The position numbers and the translations under genes are program-made. Shown here piece after piece: positions 20,506 through 35,500 of a stretch of DNA of 64,000 bases. Each line of letters starts with the position of its first letter. Positions within the stretch are counted from its first letter, which is position 1. The stretch is taken from positions 16,246,001 through 16,310,000 of the forward strand of contig NC_079879.1 in the NCBI RefSeq assembly GCF_029227915.1, written 5' to 3'. A model generated the notes under the pieces. That model was not told the DNA's origin and searched no databases. It saw only the letters and a program-made list of their open reading frames with translations. The stretch is from Hydractinia symbiolongicarpus. Its lineage: Eukaryota > Cnidaria > Hydrozoa > Anthoathecata > Hydractiniidae.

Positions 20506-23500
20506 CTATGAAAAAAATTAACCTAAGCAAACAACCATTAATGACTTTTGTGATGTGACAAATATTACTTAATTGTATCATAAATTACAAAATCTACGAG
20601 TACATAAAAATATCCAACTCAGTCCACTTCGCTTTTAGTATGAAACTCCTTAACGTAAAGGGAGATCAAGATGATAAATGATGGTAAAATTATGTTGTAG
20701 ACAACAAAAATTCCTTTTTAAAATTTTTGAAAAAGCTCTTTTCGTTCGTAAAGCTTACCTCCCACTTAAAAAAAAGTAATCGAAAATCAACTCTCAGTAT
20801 TGTACTAATTACGAAAACATTCTTTTCAATTGTTTTAATTTGTTTGCAAAATATTAGTGTAACAGGTACCGAAGATGACCAATAACTTGTTTTGCTATTG
20901 CCCACATAGACACAGTTTATATTGTTTACAGTTTGACTCGGAAAGCGTGTTCAGAAAGCAAGTAAAAATTCCGGCCGAGCCATGCCATAGACTGTAAATC
21001 TATCTTTTCTGCTTAGCGTTCAACATGAGAATAGGATTAATATCTTAGGCGGTTGTCTAGTTGAGCGATTGCTCTCCTTACACGACTTTCTTAGTTCAAA
21101 CGGGAGCTTCAAATGCACTAGGACCCCCTTCGCAAGACGTTGATAGCAGTATCAATAGGAACTAAAGAGGCCATCCTGGGTAAACATTTCAAATCATTTC
21201 AAATAATAATAAAAAAATATCGCTGTTGTTCATCACGACCACATGAGTAAACACAGGACGGGCGCGCAAGCTAAAACACCTACTAGACACAGTTGTAGAA
21301 TGGGTCGGGTTCTCGGTCAAGCAAAAGAAAGTACTAGAAAAAAGAAAAACAGAAGAAAAATCGACAAGTACGCGTTTCATCCTTGATGTAAAAAGAACTT
21401 AAAAGTGCGCTGTGATCAAAGTTTGAATTCACGCCAAACGCGCAGAGGTTCAGGCTAACAGAAAATAGCGCGCAAAGCAAAAAAAAGCCCGCAAATACTC
21501 GCAGAAAAATTGCCACAGGCTTTCTGATACCGTTGATCAAAACATCTGGCGAAAAGTGTTCATCTTATATTAAAACTCGTTTTGGGAGTGAATCTACTCT
21601 GTTAATGAGTCCACCCACAACCTCGTCCCCAGGGGTTCTTGCCTTTTTGACATCGAAGCCGGGCGCTAGCAGCTTTCACATCAGGCAACAAATCTTGGGA
21701 TGAGAATGATCAACGCAGCTAGTTTCTTGCCTCTTACCTGTTGAAAGGCTGAAAAAAAGTAACGTTTTTTGCCATCCGGGAGATCACGTCACACTGGGTT
21801 TAATACTAATTCTTTTTAAAGTGGGAGGTAGGCTATAAGATATTCATAATTTTAACATTTAATTATTCTGCATAAATTATGATATCATGTAGGCTCTATA
21901 AAAATATTGAAATTTTCTATCTGTAACTCTTATATGAGGCAAACAAAAGGAAGTTACAATGAAAAAAAAAAGAAACTTAAAATAACTAATATTCAGGTTC
22001 AAAAATTTGGAGTAATTAATAAGACGCGAGCAACGCAGAATTTCTTCTCTCTATTCAAACTTGCAGTGTTAAATTGCTTTCTCTTTCGCTAATTCGAACC
22101 AAGTGCAACTTTTGCACAATTACTTACAATGCCAAGAGTAAAGATTCGTTTCTTTTGACTGCTTTTTCTGTTTTGGCGCAAAAAAACTCACGAGTTTGTT
22201 GTCAGGGTGTGCGCACTTAGACAAAATCTTTAATGGAAACGAGTCTTAGAGCGAGTCCTAAGGGTTTGGCCTCTATTTTAATCCTTAAAAGTGCTGTATT
22301 GACAAATTTGTGGGTCAGCACTGTTATTTACTCATCTGTTGACATATCCTCATATTGCCAAGATAAGCAATCACATGATTACAAGCAGCAGCTCACAAAT
22401 ACCAGCTATGGAATCTCAATAGCATGCTTAAAATAGCAACACACTCTTCATACTTTCTACACTCATTTACAAAAAACCCTATATCAACAACAGCGTGTGA
22501 TCGTGATTGTTGGCTAGCCACACAATTATGCAAGGTCAGCACATTTTCCACGTGTGAAGTCACGTTAAATAGTCCCTTTTAACTTTCATTGGATGCAATG
22601 AAACGATGAGTAATTTTCTGGAACTATTCTCCATTAAAATTATTAAACAAAATTAATACAACAGAGTAACCTCTTAAGCGCAGACAGCGTTGTTTAGTTT
22701 GAAACTTAGTCTGAGGTCACACTTACCTGATTGGAATAAAAATCTAAGGCTGAAATACAAAATATTTCTCGATCTTGTTCTTCTAACTTTCCTTTTCTTT
22801 CCACAATGAATGGAAATCTACAGATAATTGTAAAGGCGAAATATGGATTGAGGGGTCAAATAAATGCATCTAAACAACTCTTGGCTTGAAAAATGCTCGG
22901 AAGACAAGATTCAGATTGAAAAGTAGAGTATTTGTTGAACACATTTTTAGGTGCAACGCTGGGGTGTTACGGTGCTGGAGGTAGAGTTTAAAATTTTTAA
23001 AAATATGGTTTTAATTTTAATAAGGATACAGACTGAGGACCAAAATGTGTTTATAAAATAACATGCCATTGGAGGTGGTGTTTAAATTTCTGGTTTTTAA
23101 TCGTCCGGGGTTATCATAAGAATATCCCGGACTATGACCACTTTGATGCAGACAAGCAGATACTCTTAAAGCGTATTACATCAAGTTTAAAACAGATTTG
23201 CAATACGGAATACAACGTGTCTTAAAGTATCGTATTATTCTGGTTTCAATGATTTGCTCAAGAGATAACTATTTTAAATTTTTCGTTTGTTTAAATATAT
23301 TAAATTTTTATTAGCTACTTCTTAATGCGTGCATTGTAAAGTTGAATTAAATCCTATTGTATTTCCCAAAAGATCAAGCTTGTCCAATCAATTCAGCTGA
23401 TTCCGGGACGATATGTGTATTTTTATTAGAAATCTGGCTTCACTTGCGCGAGATGACATTGTTGATGAAAATACTTTCATGATAATACTCTGTTGAAACT

Positions 23501-26500
23501 GTCATGTCTCGTTTGCTAGAAATGACAAGACATGTTTTATTTAGAAGACATCTTGACATAGAAGGTGACATATAAACTGTTAATTTTGTGATATTTCTTT
23601 TTTTCCTTTTTTTTAACTTCTGATAGTGTCTCGTACCTACAGATGGTACACAGAGTTTCCAGACTTCAAGTCCAAACAATATAACAAAAGAAAGAATCGA
23701 CCTTTTCAAACAGGTCACATAGGCCTGTTTACATTGGCACCTTCTTGATATTTACTGACGTCATGAACAAACATATCAATTCAGAGGCAAATCAACAATA
23801 TTACACCATAATTTGCACAATATTTTGTAGTGGTTTTACACACGACCATTTGCGTATTTATTCCACAACCTCGTTATTTAATCATTACAAAAAAAACAAA
23901 CTTAGCTATTCACAGAAAAGATACAATGATTTAAGCCAAGGATTAGTCGACGCGCTTATGAAAAAACATGACAAACTCCATATGGCCATCGACTGTGGTG
24001 TTCTAAATCAACAATCAAGCTTGTCTGTGTCAATAATAATGTAGATATTATAAGTAATCAAAACAAAACACACACAACATGAATGGCGCAAGTAGATTGG
24101 TATAAAAGTAAAAAACACCGCACGTACAGTTTAAACAACAACAAGTACCTGTAGTAAACAATACCGTGATATTATGTCAGAAAGCTTACACAATCTTATT
24201 TTCAGATAATATCCTTATTTGGTGATAATATACTTTCAGGTGTTTTTTGTTCAAACACGTACCCGTGAGAACTTCGTGAAAGATTTGCAGTGTGGAAATA
24301 AAAAATAAGAAAAAATAAATAAAAAATAGGCCACATGATATTGACAGAAGCAGACATTAACATGTCATTATATTATACATTGAAATCTTGGAGTTCTTAA
24401 TAACTCTCTCAAAATTGAAGAGCTGTATTGATTCAAGGCTTGATAAACGATTGTCGTCTAATACATGTATAGCAATTACACAGCTCCTTAAGCCAGGTGT
24501 TTTTATTGGAATCGCTCACTGCACAATCATAGGTTTTTCTTCGTTCCACAAGAGATCGAAACACGAAACCGGTGTTAATAAAATTTGTTTGTTATGTGCG
24601 AGCCATTGCGAGGAATTGAAAACTTTTCATGTGCGAGCAATTGCGAGAAATTGGAAAGTAGAACTCATACCTTTGAACGAAACTTCCTATGCATAGAAAC
24701 ACCCAATCTCGTACCAAGCTCTCTTCGCCTTCTTTGTACAATAAATCAGAAACCTAAATAAGCAGGTTGAGCAAAATCGGAAAGTTGCTGCAAATTGGCT
24801 TAATAAAATATTAGAATTTATTAGAGCGTAATGCTGATACAAAATATACCCATCCTAATCGAATAATAGTTCGGTTTCAAATCGCAGGAATTTCCAGTTC
24901 ATACTTTTTTATTGCATGGAGATATAAATATAAACACTATTTGTTAAGCCGTAAAATGTTATGTTCTTAGAAATAACAAAACTCTGATCACTGTTCTTTG
25001 AACTAGTTCTAAACATTAAACCAATCCTTCAGATTACTATACACGCTTTTTTGTACATAAAAGCAACGTTTTATGAACAACTTGAGGCTCGAATGCCTAA
25101 AATTATAAACGACAAAATGCAAAAGCAAGAATTATAAAAAAACACATCCTTATAAATTTAATACGACAAACGTCAGCGGGTGTGATTTATTCCGATAAAA
25201 AAAACGTATAGCTGCATTGTTTTTCGACCACCAGTTTTTCAAAAGCTCATCAAATCTAATTTTCTGTCTAGTAGCCTACAAAAACTCGGCTGTTTTTGGC
25301 CGCCGTACATAATTTGGCAGTGCTACTTCGTGGATCTTTAGCACAAAGTAGATGCGCCATTGTGAGCAAAAAAAACTATTATTATAATTTGGCTGCCATT
25401 TTGAACAAAAACGAGTACAAATATTATTATAGAGGTTTCACTAATGGTTTACCTTGTTAAAAATCTTGGCGATTAATTCAGGTCTGGGTTGCTGACTGGA
25501 TAAGAATTCACTAATCAATTTGTTCATAACTTCTTGCACTGGTAGAAAATCAAGAAGGATTCGAGGAAGAATGGTGGCTAATAACACGGCGTCCGAAAGT
25601 TCGCCTTTACGAATCCTATGAAGAAATTATTATTAGTTTATTTTCAAGTACAATGGCATCTGTTATTTGCTTAAATTTCACTACATGAAATAAAAAAGGG
25701 AATCTCTCTTTGAACACCGCGTGGGAACGTTTCATTATTTTCAAACACATGTTTGTTAAAAGCGGGGAATAACGTATTCACGGTATGCGATGTGCGGTCG
25801 ACTTGTTACACGCGGTAATCTCTTATGTGAAAGGAACTTCATTAAAAACTGACATGCCATTATATTGCGGATGCCAACACGGTAATATGTTTTAGGTACC
25901 TACTTAAGAGATACCTCTCTGGCGAGTAATTATCAAATTATTTTTAATTTTAACATCACTTGGAGGAACTTAAAGCGCTATTGAATTCAAAACACTTGTT
26001 TATGTATGATAAAAAATAACGCGGATATTTACGCAAGCATATTTTGCAAACGTTGGACATTTTTTTGTAAAACGAAAGAGCATTATAGCCTAATTATTAG
26101 AAATTGTGGAGGGAATTAAATTGTTTATTTTGCTGTGTTTTTGTATGAAACCTTGTTGTAATACGCTTTACATCCCATGCACTGCGTGTCAATATCTCTA
26201 AACAAACAAACAAACAAATACACAAAGTTAGAAGTAACACAAACAACCCAAGTAATTCAGAAATATTTCCTTTCTCCTTTTAACAAGTACACGCATTAAA
26301 AAAAAGCAATGCAAAAACCGTGCAGTCCGGCTTTCGTTTGTAAAAAGGTTTTAGCTAACTGGACACAATTTCTGTGTCATATCACAGCGCACAAATTCTA
26401 TTTTGAAACCAGATAACGGAATTTGTCACTGCGCGCCTCCATTCATCAATGTCAATATTTAGATACGAGCAAAAAAAATTAAACTTGTATGTTTAACTGG

Positions 26501-29500
26501 TGATAAGAAAATATTTTGAACTTTCACCGTGAGAAAATCTGTTAGCTTTAAACTAGTCAAAAAAACTGTTTCCGACTAATTTTGTTTGAAAAGAGCATGT
26601 TATTAAGGGCGATGACAGAGTTTATAGGATTGTGCAGGAATTGCTTAAATAATATTAAAATATCCGATGGACAATTTAAACAATTTTCCAGCTAAAACAC
26701 GAGTTAATTACTGTTTTTTTTATAAGCGTGGGTTAATTGATTTAAGCAGTATTATCTTTAAAAAATAGACGGAAAAAGAACCTTGTTTGCACGTCTCATT
26801 AATAAACTATCGAGTCTGACAATTTTTTTTAACACTCATGTTTTTTGGATGTTTTAAGGTCTTTTTGTTATAATTTTTGCCTTATTTGAAACACAGAGAA
26901 TGATAATCCCTAGGCACAACCAAAGCAAATTCAAAAATCATCCAAGGCTTTTCTGTGGAGAATGATGTACATTCAAGGCTTCTTTGTGGAGAATGATGTA
27001 CATTCAAGGCTTCTTTGTGGAGAATGATTTACATTCAAGCCTTCTTTTTGTGGAGGATGATGTACATTTGAGGCTTTTTGTGGAGAAAGATGCACATTCA
27101 AGGCTTCTTTTTGTGGAGAATGATGAACATTCAAAGTTTCTTTGTGGAGAATGATGTACATTCAAGGCTTCTTTTTGTGAAGAATAATGTACATGCAAGG
27201 CTTCTTTTTGTAGAAAATAATGTACATTCACGGCTTCTTTTTGTGGAGAATGATATACATTTAAGGCTTTTAAGGTCATCTAGTTTAGTTTTAAAGCTCG
27301 ACAGATACTGTGCGAGTATAAAAATGTATCACAAGTTAAAAGAGAGAGTAAGAGAAATGGCATTGAAATCGTCGGTTTAAACCAATTAGGTTGTTTACGA
27401 ACTACATCTACTGTGGTAAATTACATTTTAAAGCAAGAAGGGAAAATTATAATTACTGTGGTATCGTCCGTCTGTTGATACTGTTTCGATATTTCAAAAA
27501 TTCATTCTCGTAGATTTCATATGCCACCGTATCAAACATAAACTTTGATTGGATTTTCTCTGAATTTTCCTCGTTTTAGACGCCGATCTTTAAAATAGTG
27601 AAACGTATGTGTTTTACGTAGAGGCAAAGCACTCGATAAATAAACTGCTAAAAAACCTAAAATTATTTTTACGCTTTAAAATAAGAAAGATCGGGAACGT
27701 CCAAAGTCTGTTAAAAATAAAATATAAATAATTCAAAAGAAACGGGAACTTTTGAAACGTAGGAGTTCGCGATAAAACTATTTCAGCATGTTTTATTTTA
27801 TTCAACAACGTGGCATTTATTTACAACTCTGAGTCACATCTGGCTCTGAATACCGTTATTTTTGCATAACAAAGATTATGAAAGGTAATTATGCTCTAAC
27901 GAAACGGAAAATTAATCATAACACAGTAACAATAGGAAAAGCAAATGAAATCACTCCTCATGACTTCGCATCGCACAAGTGACAGCCATAACTTATCACA
28001 TCCTGGGCGACACCATTTAACTCGCACCCCGAGTTGCAATCACATGAACTTCATTAACAGTTATGAAATCAAACTGTCATAATGAAAACTCCATTACAGA
28101 GCATTTCTTGGCAACAATCTGTACAAAGTTGAAATGTTACAATAGCCTCCTGATCACATGTAAAATTGAAAGAGAAACAAAAATTACGAAACACTCTCTA
28201 TGTTTTGACGACATAATGCTTCCTCGTATTACAACTTATGATCGCTTCAAACTATTTCCAACTTTTTTTCCAACTTTTTATGCTAGGGAAAATTGTTTCA
28301 CCAATTACGCAAGATACACATATTTTAAAAAACATATGCACACAGAAAAAACATGTGTTTCTATATTTCAAAAGTGCATGTATTTTTCGGTAGGGTCAAT
28401 TTTTTTAATGACACGTAAAACCACAATGAGTGAAAAAGAGAATACTAGACATAGTCATTTTACTTTGCAAGCAATATCTATTGTCTCCTTAACTATGCTG
28501 ACCAACCTTGACAACACAATGACGTCACACAATATTGTTCAATGGAGATTATCAAAACATCAGATGGAAGTAAAACGTGTCAGCAACGGTTAATTCTGGA
28601 CGCATTATATTAAGATCAATAGACGGTTTACCGATTTTACTATCAGCATCTTACTCCATATTTAAGCTGGGATGTTCGCGATCTGTAGCCTTGGACATAA
28701 ACATTAATCGTAATTGCATATTCTTGTACATGTTCCTTGGCCTCACGAAACAATAACACAAAACATACTCGTGACCAGCGACCTCGCCTTCGCGTTTCGA
28801 TTGAAAACTAGGAAACCTTAACCTCGTATTCATAACAGGGCGGCTGCTCTTTTAACCCCAAAACTATTAACGATGTAAATTTTTGAATTTAAAAAAAAAA
28901 AGTTGTTTGCAAAAAAAATTAGGGTGTGACACATTTTTAATTCAAAAACAGTTAATTTGGCTTTTACGAACTCACTAAGGGGAAATGTTCTCAATACAAA
29001 TGTTTTATTAAAACCACCTGGAATGGTGGTGTCATTTAAAATTAAACGACAACATCTTGAAACAAAGGTCCCTGGAGAATCGGGAAAACTGCTCAATATA
29101 GTTTAATTATTATTCTCTTTAAATATCCATAACGTGTTTAAGATGAGGGCACAGATAATTGTTTTTCTCTACGTCTCGCAGGACATTTAACAACGGATAT
29201 GTTTCTGTTCAATTGTTTCCAACGTAATTAGAGCTAAAAGAAATATTTAAAATATCTTACACCAACCGCATAAAAGAAACGATGTATTATTGTTTATTGA
29301 AGATATATATAACACGTTTTGTGAACATAGGTTAATCGTAGTTCACATCTTGCCGTGGTTACATGGACAGAAGTTTACCACGAAATATAGAGTTGTGATT
29401 ACAGAAGATATTTAAAACCTTACGCATTCTATAATAACTTAGCATACACATAACGAGAACTTGTTAAAGAAAGCATTTATAAAATATGGAGTTACCTATT

Positions 29501-32500
29501 CAGAAAACGAACGACCGCATTACAACGACCACTAGTACGATGATAACAAGGCCGATATCTTGTCCAGCACCAAGTCCCACATTCTCGCCGAAACGAAAAT
29601 ACTTTAACAGCGAAGACATTTACGATATCTCACGTAAGAAACCAAGATTGTCAGTTTCAGAGACTGACACACAGCGTGAGACGCCGGAGAGTCCGTTGTA
29701 TAAAAACTACGGTAACGGTCTCTCGTTGTGTAATAACACGAAAACCAACCGTTTCGCCAATATCGACGAAGTGTTACGATATCTAGCTTACGAAGACAAT
29801 GAACTACACAGTTGTACCGTGGTTAACGAGAAAACGTTAAGCGAAGACATTTTCAACGAAATTATCGACGACCTTTACGAAACGAAAGAATTACCGGAGC
29901 TTACGGTTAACTTATGGGATTTAAGAGATATACTGCAATTAGATTTTAAATTTTAAATATATTTAGTATACAGTGCAGCCGATATCGATCAAAAGAACTC
30001 ATTTGACACAGGTTGATGGCATTACTATAGCACAGACCACGACCCCACACCCTTAGGTGCACATCCATAATATGACGTATATATATTGTATATTTGCGAA
30101 AATTTCGTTTCGTTTTGACTTAAAATATTTTGTGTATATTTTTGTATACTTGACAAGTTTATCTTTTTTGTAACATATGTAAATATAATTGAAAAAAGTA
30201 AAATTCTAAAAGAAAGTTTCTATAACATGAATATGTTTTTCTACTGAACGCAAACAGAAATTATATAAACATCATAAGAACAGATTGAAGTTTTCTTTGT
30301 ATTCTCTGTCACCAATATTTTTGTTGTTGGCTAACTGTCAAGGTACACAAGATATTAACATGGCAATGCACAGGAATAACACCGATGTACAAATGTAACT
30401 CACAAACAATAATAACAAGATTACGTATTTTTAACAACTTAACCATTGTTCGTAATTCCTCTCAGCTAAGCGTATTATAAAAGTTCTTAAAAGTGGAAGG
30501 AATATTTGACGCATTTTCACAGTACATATACATTGTATCCCAGATATAACACTGTTCTCCCCTCACTTTTAAAAGGGGTATAAAAAGGTAATACTCATTG
30601 TCTCGTGTTACCATGACTACGAAGCAGGCCTTCAACATAGCGTTTAACATAGCAGTCGAGAGGAAATAATAGGCTGGCTGTTGCTTTACTTACAGTCGCA
30701 AATAAAACAGATGCGGTTTTGAGAAATTCTACAGAAGAAAGTAACCTTGTAAGAAGAGAATTGATTCGTTCCATTACAACTAAACGCGAGTCTGTGATTG
30801 GTGCGTCAATCACCAGATCAATGGTGGAGAGTCCACTGGCTTGTTCAGCATCTTTACCTGTGCAATAAATAGACGTAGTAAGATAAGCAAGATACAAGGG
30901 TGGTTAGGTTTTTTAGCTAGTCCTTAGATGATTCACAAAAATTGAATCAGTCATTATGGTTCACGTATATAACTACAGGACATCATTATACTTATTTCAG
31001 ACTGGCTCATATAAAACATTTCCTATATTTAGTCCAGAAGGAATTTCGCCATTTTATCCTATAATAATTTTGGGGGATTACGATGAAAACCCTGATTGAC
31101 ACAGATGAAAAGTTTAAAAGCCTTTTTATTAACCTGAATGCACAGGATTAGAGGAAGGTTACCAATGGCTGTAATTAAAAAAAAAATATTTATCCTTTTA
31201 AATAAAAAGTGCTTTGTCTCTTCCAAAGTAGATTGAGGATTAGAAAGTTTCATAACTTAAAGAAAAATGACGAATGATTACGCATGAAAACCTTTTTTTA
31301 TCGACAATATCATCATGTGAGATTTAAGAAATCTTTCGTAACAACTGTTACGAGTTGTTGTTATTAATATTCCCACAACCTGCATACACCACAAAAAAAA
31401 AAATTGTTAAAAAACGTGCCAACATAACTTAACATTGGCTCAGCTATATCGAAAGTAGTTTCAGGCAATAACTTTTCGATCTATTTTATACACATTGATA
31501 TCTACGTGTCGATATATAGCGCTAGTTTACACCAATATGAACAGACAAACACTTTTAAATGTGACGACCGACATACAAGTAAGAAAGAAAGGTAGCAAAT
31601 GTGTTAAACAAAGTGATATATGTGCGCGCTTATCTTACACAAGAATTCTCATCTATTTGGTGTCCAATAACAGTGAACTTAAGAAGTCTCTAAAAACAGC
31701 GCTAGCTCACATCATAAAGCTGATTTTTAAATACACAAGCGTCGTTGTGCGAAGAACTGTGTTGGACTTCGCGCGCTTTCTTGTGAAAAAAAACTTCAAT
31801 TGCAATTTAATCGCTTTTTTTACATTTTATCAATTTCTTAATATTCTTTTGACCTCGTTAAGTATTAAAAGATTATTAAGATAGTCTACCGCGTTTGAAA
31901 TAAAAGTTTCTTATTCAATGTTCGTGTTAGGAGTAAATATTGTTGACTATATATCTCCCATACAATCGCCTATGTAACTCGCTACTTTCTTGTGACTTGT
32001 GGGAAAAAGTTTCGAGGCCTCAATTGTAAAGGTCACAATATACAGGATGTAGCGTAGGACGAAACATGTTTTCAAAAAATAATTTGACCATCGTTACGTA
32101 TGGACTTTCAATCAGTAATTTTACTTACCTGTATACATACAAGTACATAAAAGACCGAGAGCCGACGCAATTCTCTTCGTTGAGCCAGACGATATGCTAG
32201 AATGCAAAAAAATAAAATTGAGTACATAATACGGAGATAACACCGCATTGCAGGGCTAACAATGCAGGTGTATTCTTCCTTGTCTTTCTGCATGAATGCT
32301 TTTCCTGAGGATAAAAAATTTGATAGATTCGATTTAGCAGTGAAAAATGAGAATTTAGTTTTACTTTGAAACGATGAAAAGCTTTCATTCAGCAATATTT
32401 TCCCACGTGACTATGTAGTTGTTATACAGAACAGATGAAATTGTTATCATATCTAGTAAGAGGAAAAACACGTTTTAACAAGAAACATTATGCAGTTTCA

Positions 32501-35500
32501 CTGAACAACGACCGCATTGATAGCTGACTGCTGATTACAAGTAATTAATCCGACCACCAAAATCATTCTGCTCGTGAAACTCATTTTAGTTGATCATTCT
32601 AACGCATTTCCGAAATTTAAACACACCGCAACAACAATTAAACTATGCTGCGAAAAAGAATAAGAAATTACCAATCGGATGCAATTTTCGCCAGGCGATC
32701 ACATTCTGGCCTCGTTAATGAGAATGAGACCGCTAGGCGTTCCAAACCTCGAAACATTACGTCATAGGCACATGGCGCATAACTTTGAGTAGCTCTACAC
32801 AGCTCCAAAATGGCGGTCTAAATAAATAAATAAATAAATAGACATGTGGCGGAAGTAATTAAGAACGTTTTTGTTAAACAACTACAAAAAGATGGTTTTT
32901 TTGATACTTTTGATTCGACACAATAGCAACTTAATATTTTATCATTGAACTGTTAACAAGTGATACAAAACAAGCTTTTCAAATCGAATATATATCTCAG
33001 GAAAGCATGATTCCGAAATGTGATAACAATATTATCATCAAATCACGTGGTACTGTTTTGCAATGGGTGTGTCTGTCTTTAATAGCTGTTAATTAGATAA
33101 TAACAGGAAAAAAGGGCAAACAACAAAAATATCAAAAAATATTTCGGCAAGGAAGTGAACAACAACTTCTAAACGCAATCTAGTTTATAAGAACGTTAAG
33201 ACTGAGCTTTTGCCAAAAATTAAGAACGTGTTAAGAACGTACTCAGCCTAAATTCCTTTAGTAAAAAATTCAAACAATTTTTATAAGATAACAAATATTC
33301 ATCGCTATCTGTAAACACGACCATATTTCCTAAATTTTTCAAAAAGCAGAAATAGGAACATTTGAGACTAAAAAGTGTGAAAGACAAGCACATCTAGCCT
33401 CAGCTGAAAAAAAGACGTTCTTCTATAAAAAGGTGTATGCTGTTTGTTTGTTTGTTCCCTTTGGAAGTATCTCACATTATAAAGAGTACGCTTAATATCA
33501 AACTAAGATTAAACCCATTTTTTAATTTGGTGAAACGAGACTTGCTATTATACTAAAAAAGTTGCAGTAACATTGTTCCCAGCCTATACGAAAATTTAGA
33601 CATTCCATTGTGATCTGTTTTAAACAATATCGGATTGTTCAGAAACCATGAATTTTTCTTCATGCTTGGAATTACCGCTTAAAATTGCGAGGTCAAATGA
33701 AAGCAGACTTTTTTTATTAGATGGAAATATTACTCAGGTTTTGATTAAAGGGGTGAGAAGGTTGTCAACTAGCACAAAAAGAACCTTCTGTTGATTCATA
33801 AGCATAACTTAATAGATCGTCATCAAAAAGCGTGGGCAGAGAGACGTAATCTTATTTAAACTGTAATTGTTTACTGCTGATTACATTTTGAAAAATACTT
33901 TTATTACCATTTACTATCCAGCCCACGCATTTGCGTTCGTAGTTTACTCTGCTTTTCTTTGCTATTAAAATTATCAACCTGATCAAATACAGGGCACCAG
34001 AATCAACGACGACAACAACGTCAACAACAACGACAACAACAGCACTAGCACTAATAACAACATCGACAACAATAACAACAACACCAAAACAAATTTTTTG
34101 ACCACGTGACCTCTTCCTACATTAATAAATCAGTATTAATTCAAAGTAGTGGCTATCACAAGTAGTGTTTTCTTAATGCACCTGTTTTAAAAAGTACAAC
34201 ACACATGCCCTCTTTGTGTGAACGCCCACGCGTGATTGCATAGTAGACACGTAAGTGTTTGTAATTAGCAACAAATGACACCTCAAATGACACATATTGA
34301 CATTGAAATCACGTTTAATTAACTAACAAAAACACACATGCATTAGTCAACAATAAAAATGATGTTTAAGTACATTTTAACGATCCTTTACTCAAGATCT
34401 CAATTCGGCTTTAATTTGCACCCCTTTCTTTCAATAACTAATGTAAAACACCACCTACATTTTTTAACTCGCCACTTTGTTTATTCATTTGAAAATAAGC
34501 CTTATTTAATACAGCAATTTCAAAACAACCTAAACCATGAAGTGAATATATTATACTGTTGAACTGCTATAGAAGGTAATACGTTCTTGTCATTGGCGCA
34601 ATCCAATCGTATTTCTAATTATTTACTAGAATCAAACTACACATTTAACTTACGCAAACTTTCAGGCATGAAAGTATTTCTAGAAAAACAAACAAACAAA
34701 AAAAAATCTATTACTTTTGATGCTAAAAAAACTCCATTATACTCTTCCATGATTCTTACATTTATTACGGTGTCAGCCACTTCTTAGGTTCTTAAGGTTT
34801 TTCTTCCTTATTTATCTGATTTTTAAGGTTATGTGAGACACTAAGAAAGTCTCTAGGTACAACCGACGCAAATGTAAATGTCGTTGCTAAACATCAACGC
34901 AGAATTTTTGGGAGATATTTATATTTCAAGAAGGGTGGCCACAGCTTAAGATTTTACAACATTAGGAGCCTAGTTTCACTTTAAGATTTTCAAAGACCTA
35001 TTTATGTGATAGTAATTTTTACGGAAATTGTTAAGGTCACTATTAAAAATGCTTGCTAGGGTCAGCTATAATTCAACTCTCTTTACACAGAGAAATTTGC
35101 AGTAATTATATCTCTGGGAACTTCGTAACCTTTTCTCATTTCAGTCAAACAAACGTAATTGTTTTGTTTATTTCCCATGTATTGTTCCATCCACTCTCTC
35201 AAAATGTTTTTGTAGCATCTTAATGCACTACAATAGGTAACTTCCCATAAGCATCAAGGTACGTTAATGGCTTACTAAAAATTGACAAAAATGGAAAATT
35301 AAATTAGCTGTTGAATTTCATAAAGACAAGAGTATTATCTGGGAATTTTATCGAACACTAAGAGAATAAAAAATGTACTGTTTTAAGCTAATTTTGTAAA
35401 GTGTAAACTCGCCAATTTGTACAGGGAAAGTTTATTCATAGAAACTGTGCAAAAGCTTATATGACATAAGTCGCATTGTTCTAAAAAAGTCTTGTGACAT

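Noticed and set aside
23440-23718. 92-codon frame on - inside the HTT gap
   Set aside because: Tested as the missing HTT exon; neither sequence nor phase matched.
26973-27380. Several open frames with repeated [11 protein letters not shown]-like units
   Set aside because: They follow the minisatellite period and occur on both strands.
28063-28593. 176-codon open frame on +
   Set aside because: Inside an HTT intron, no domain, no coding-like composition, no start or splice context; chance is plausible in this amount of sequence.
31495-31884. 129-codon open frame on +
   Set aside because: No recognisable domain and low complexity at the C-terminus; intronic.
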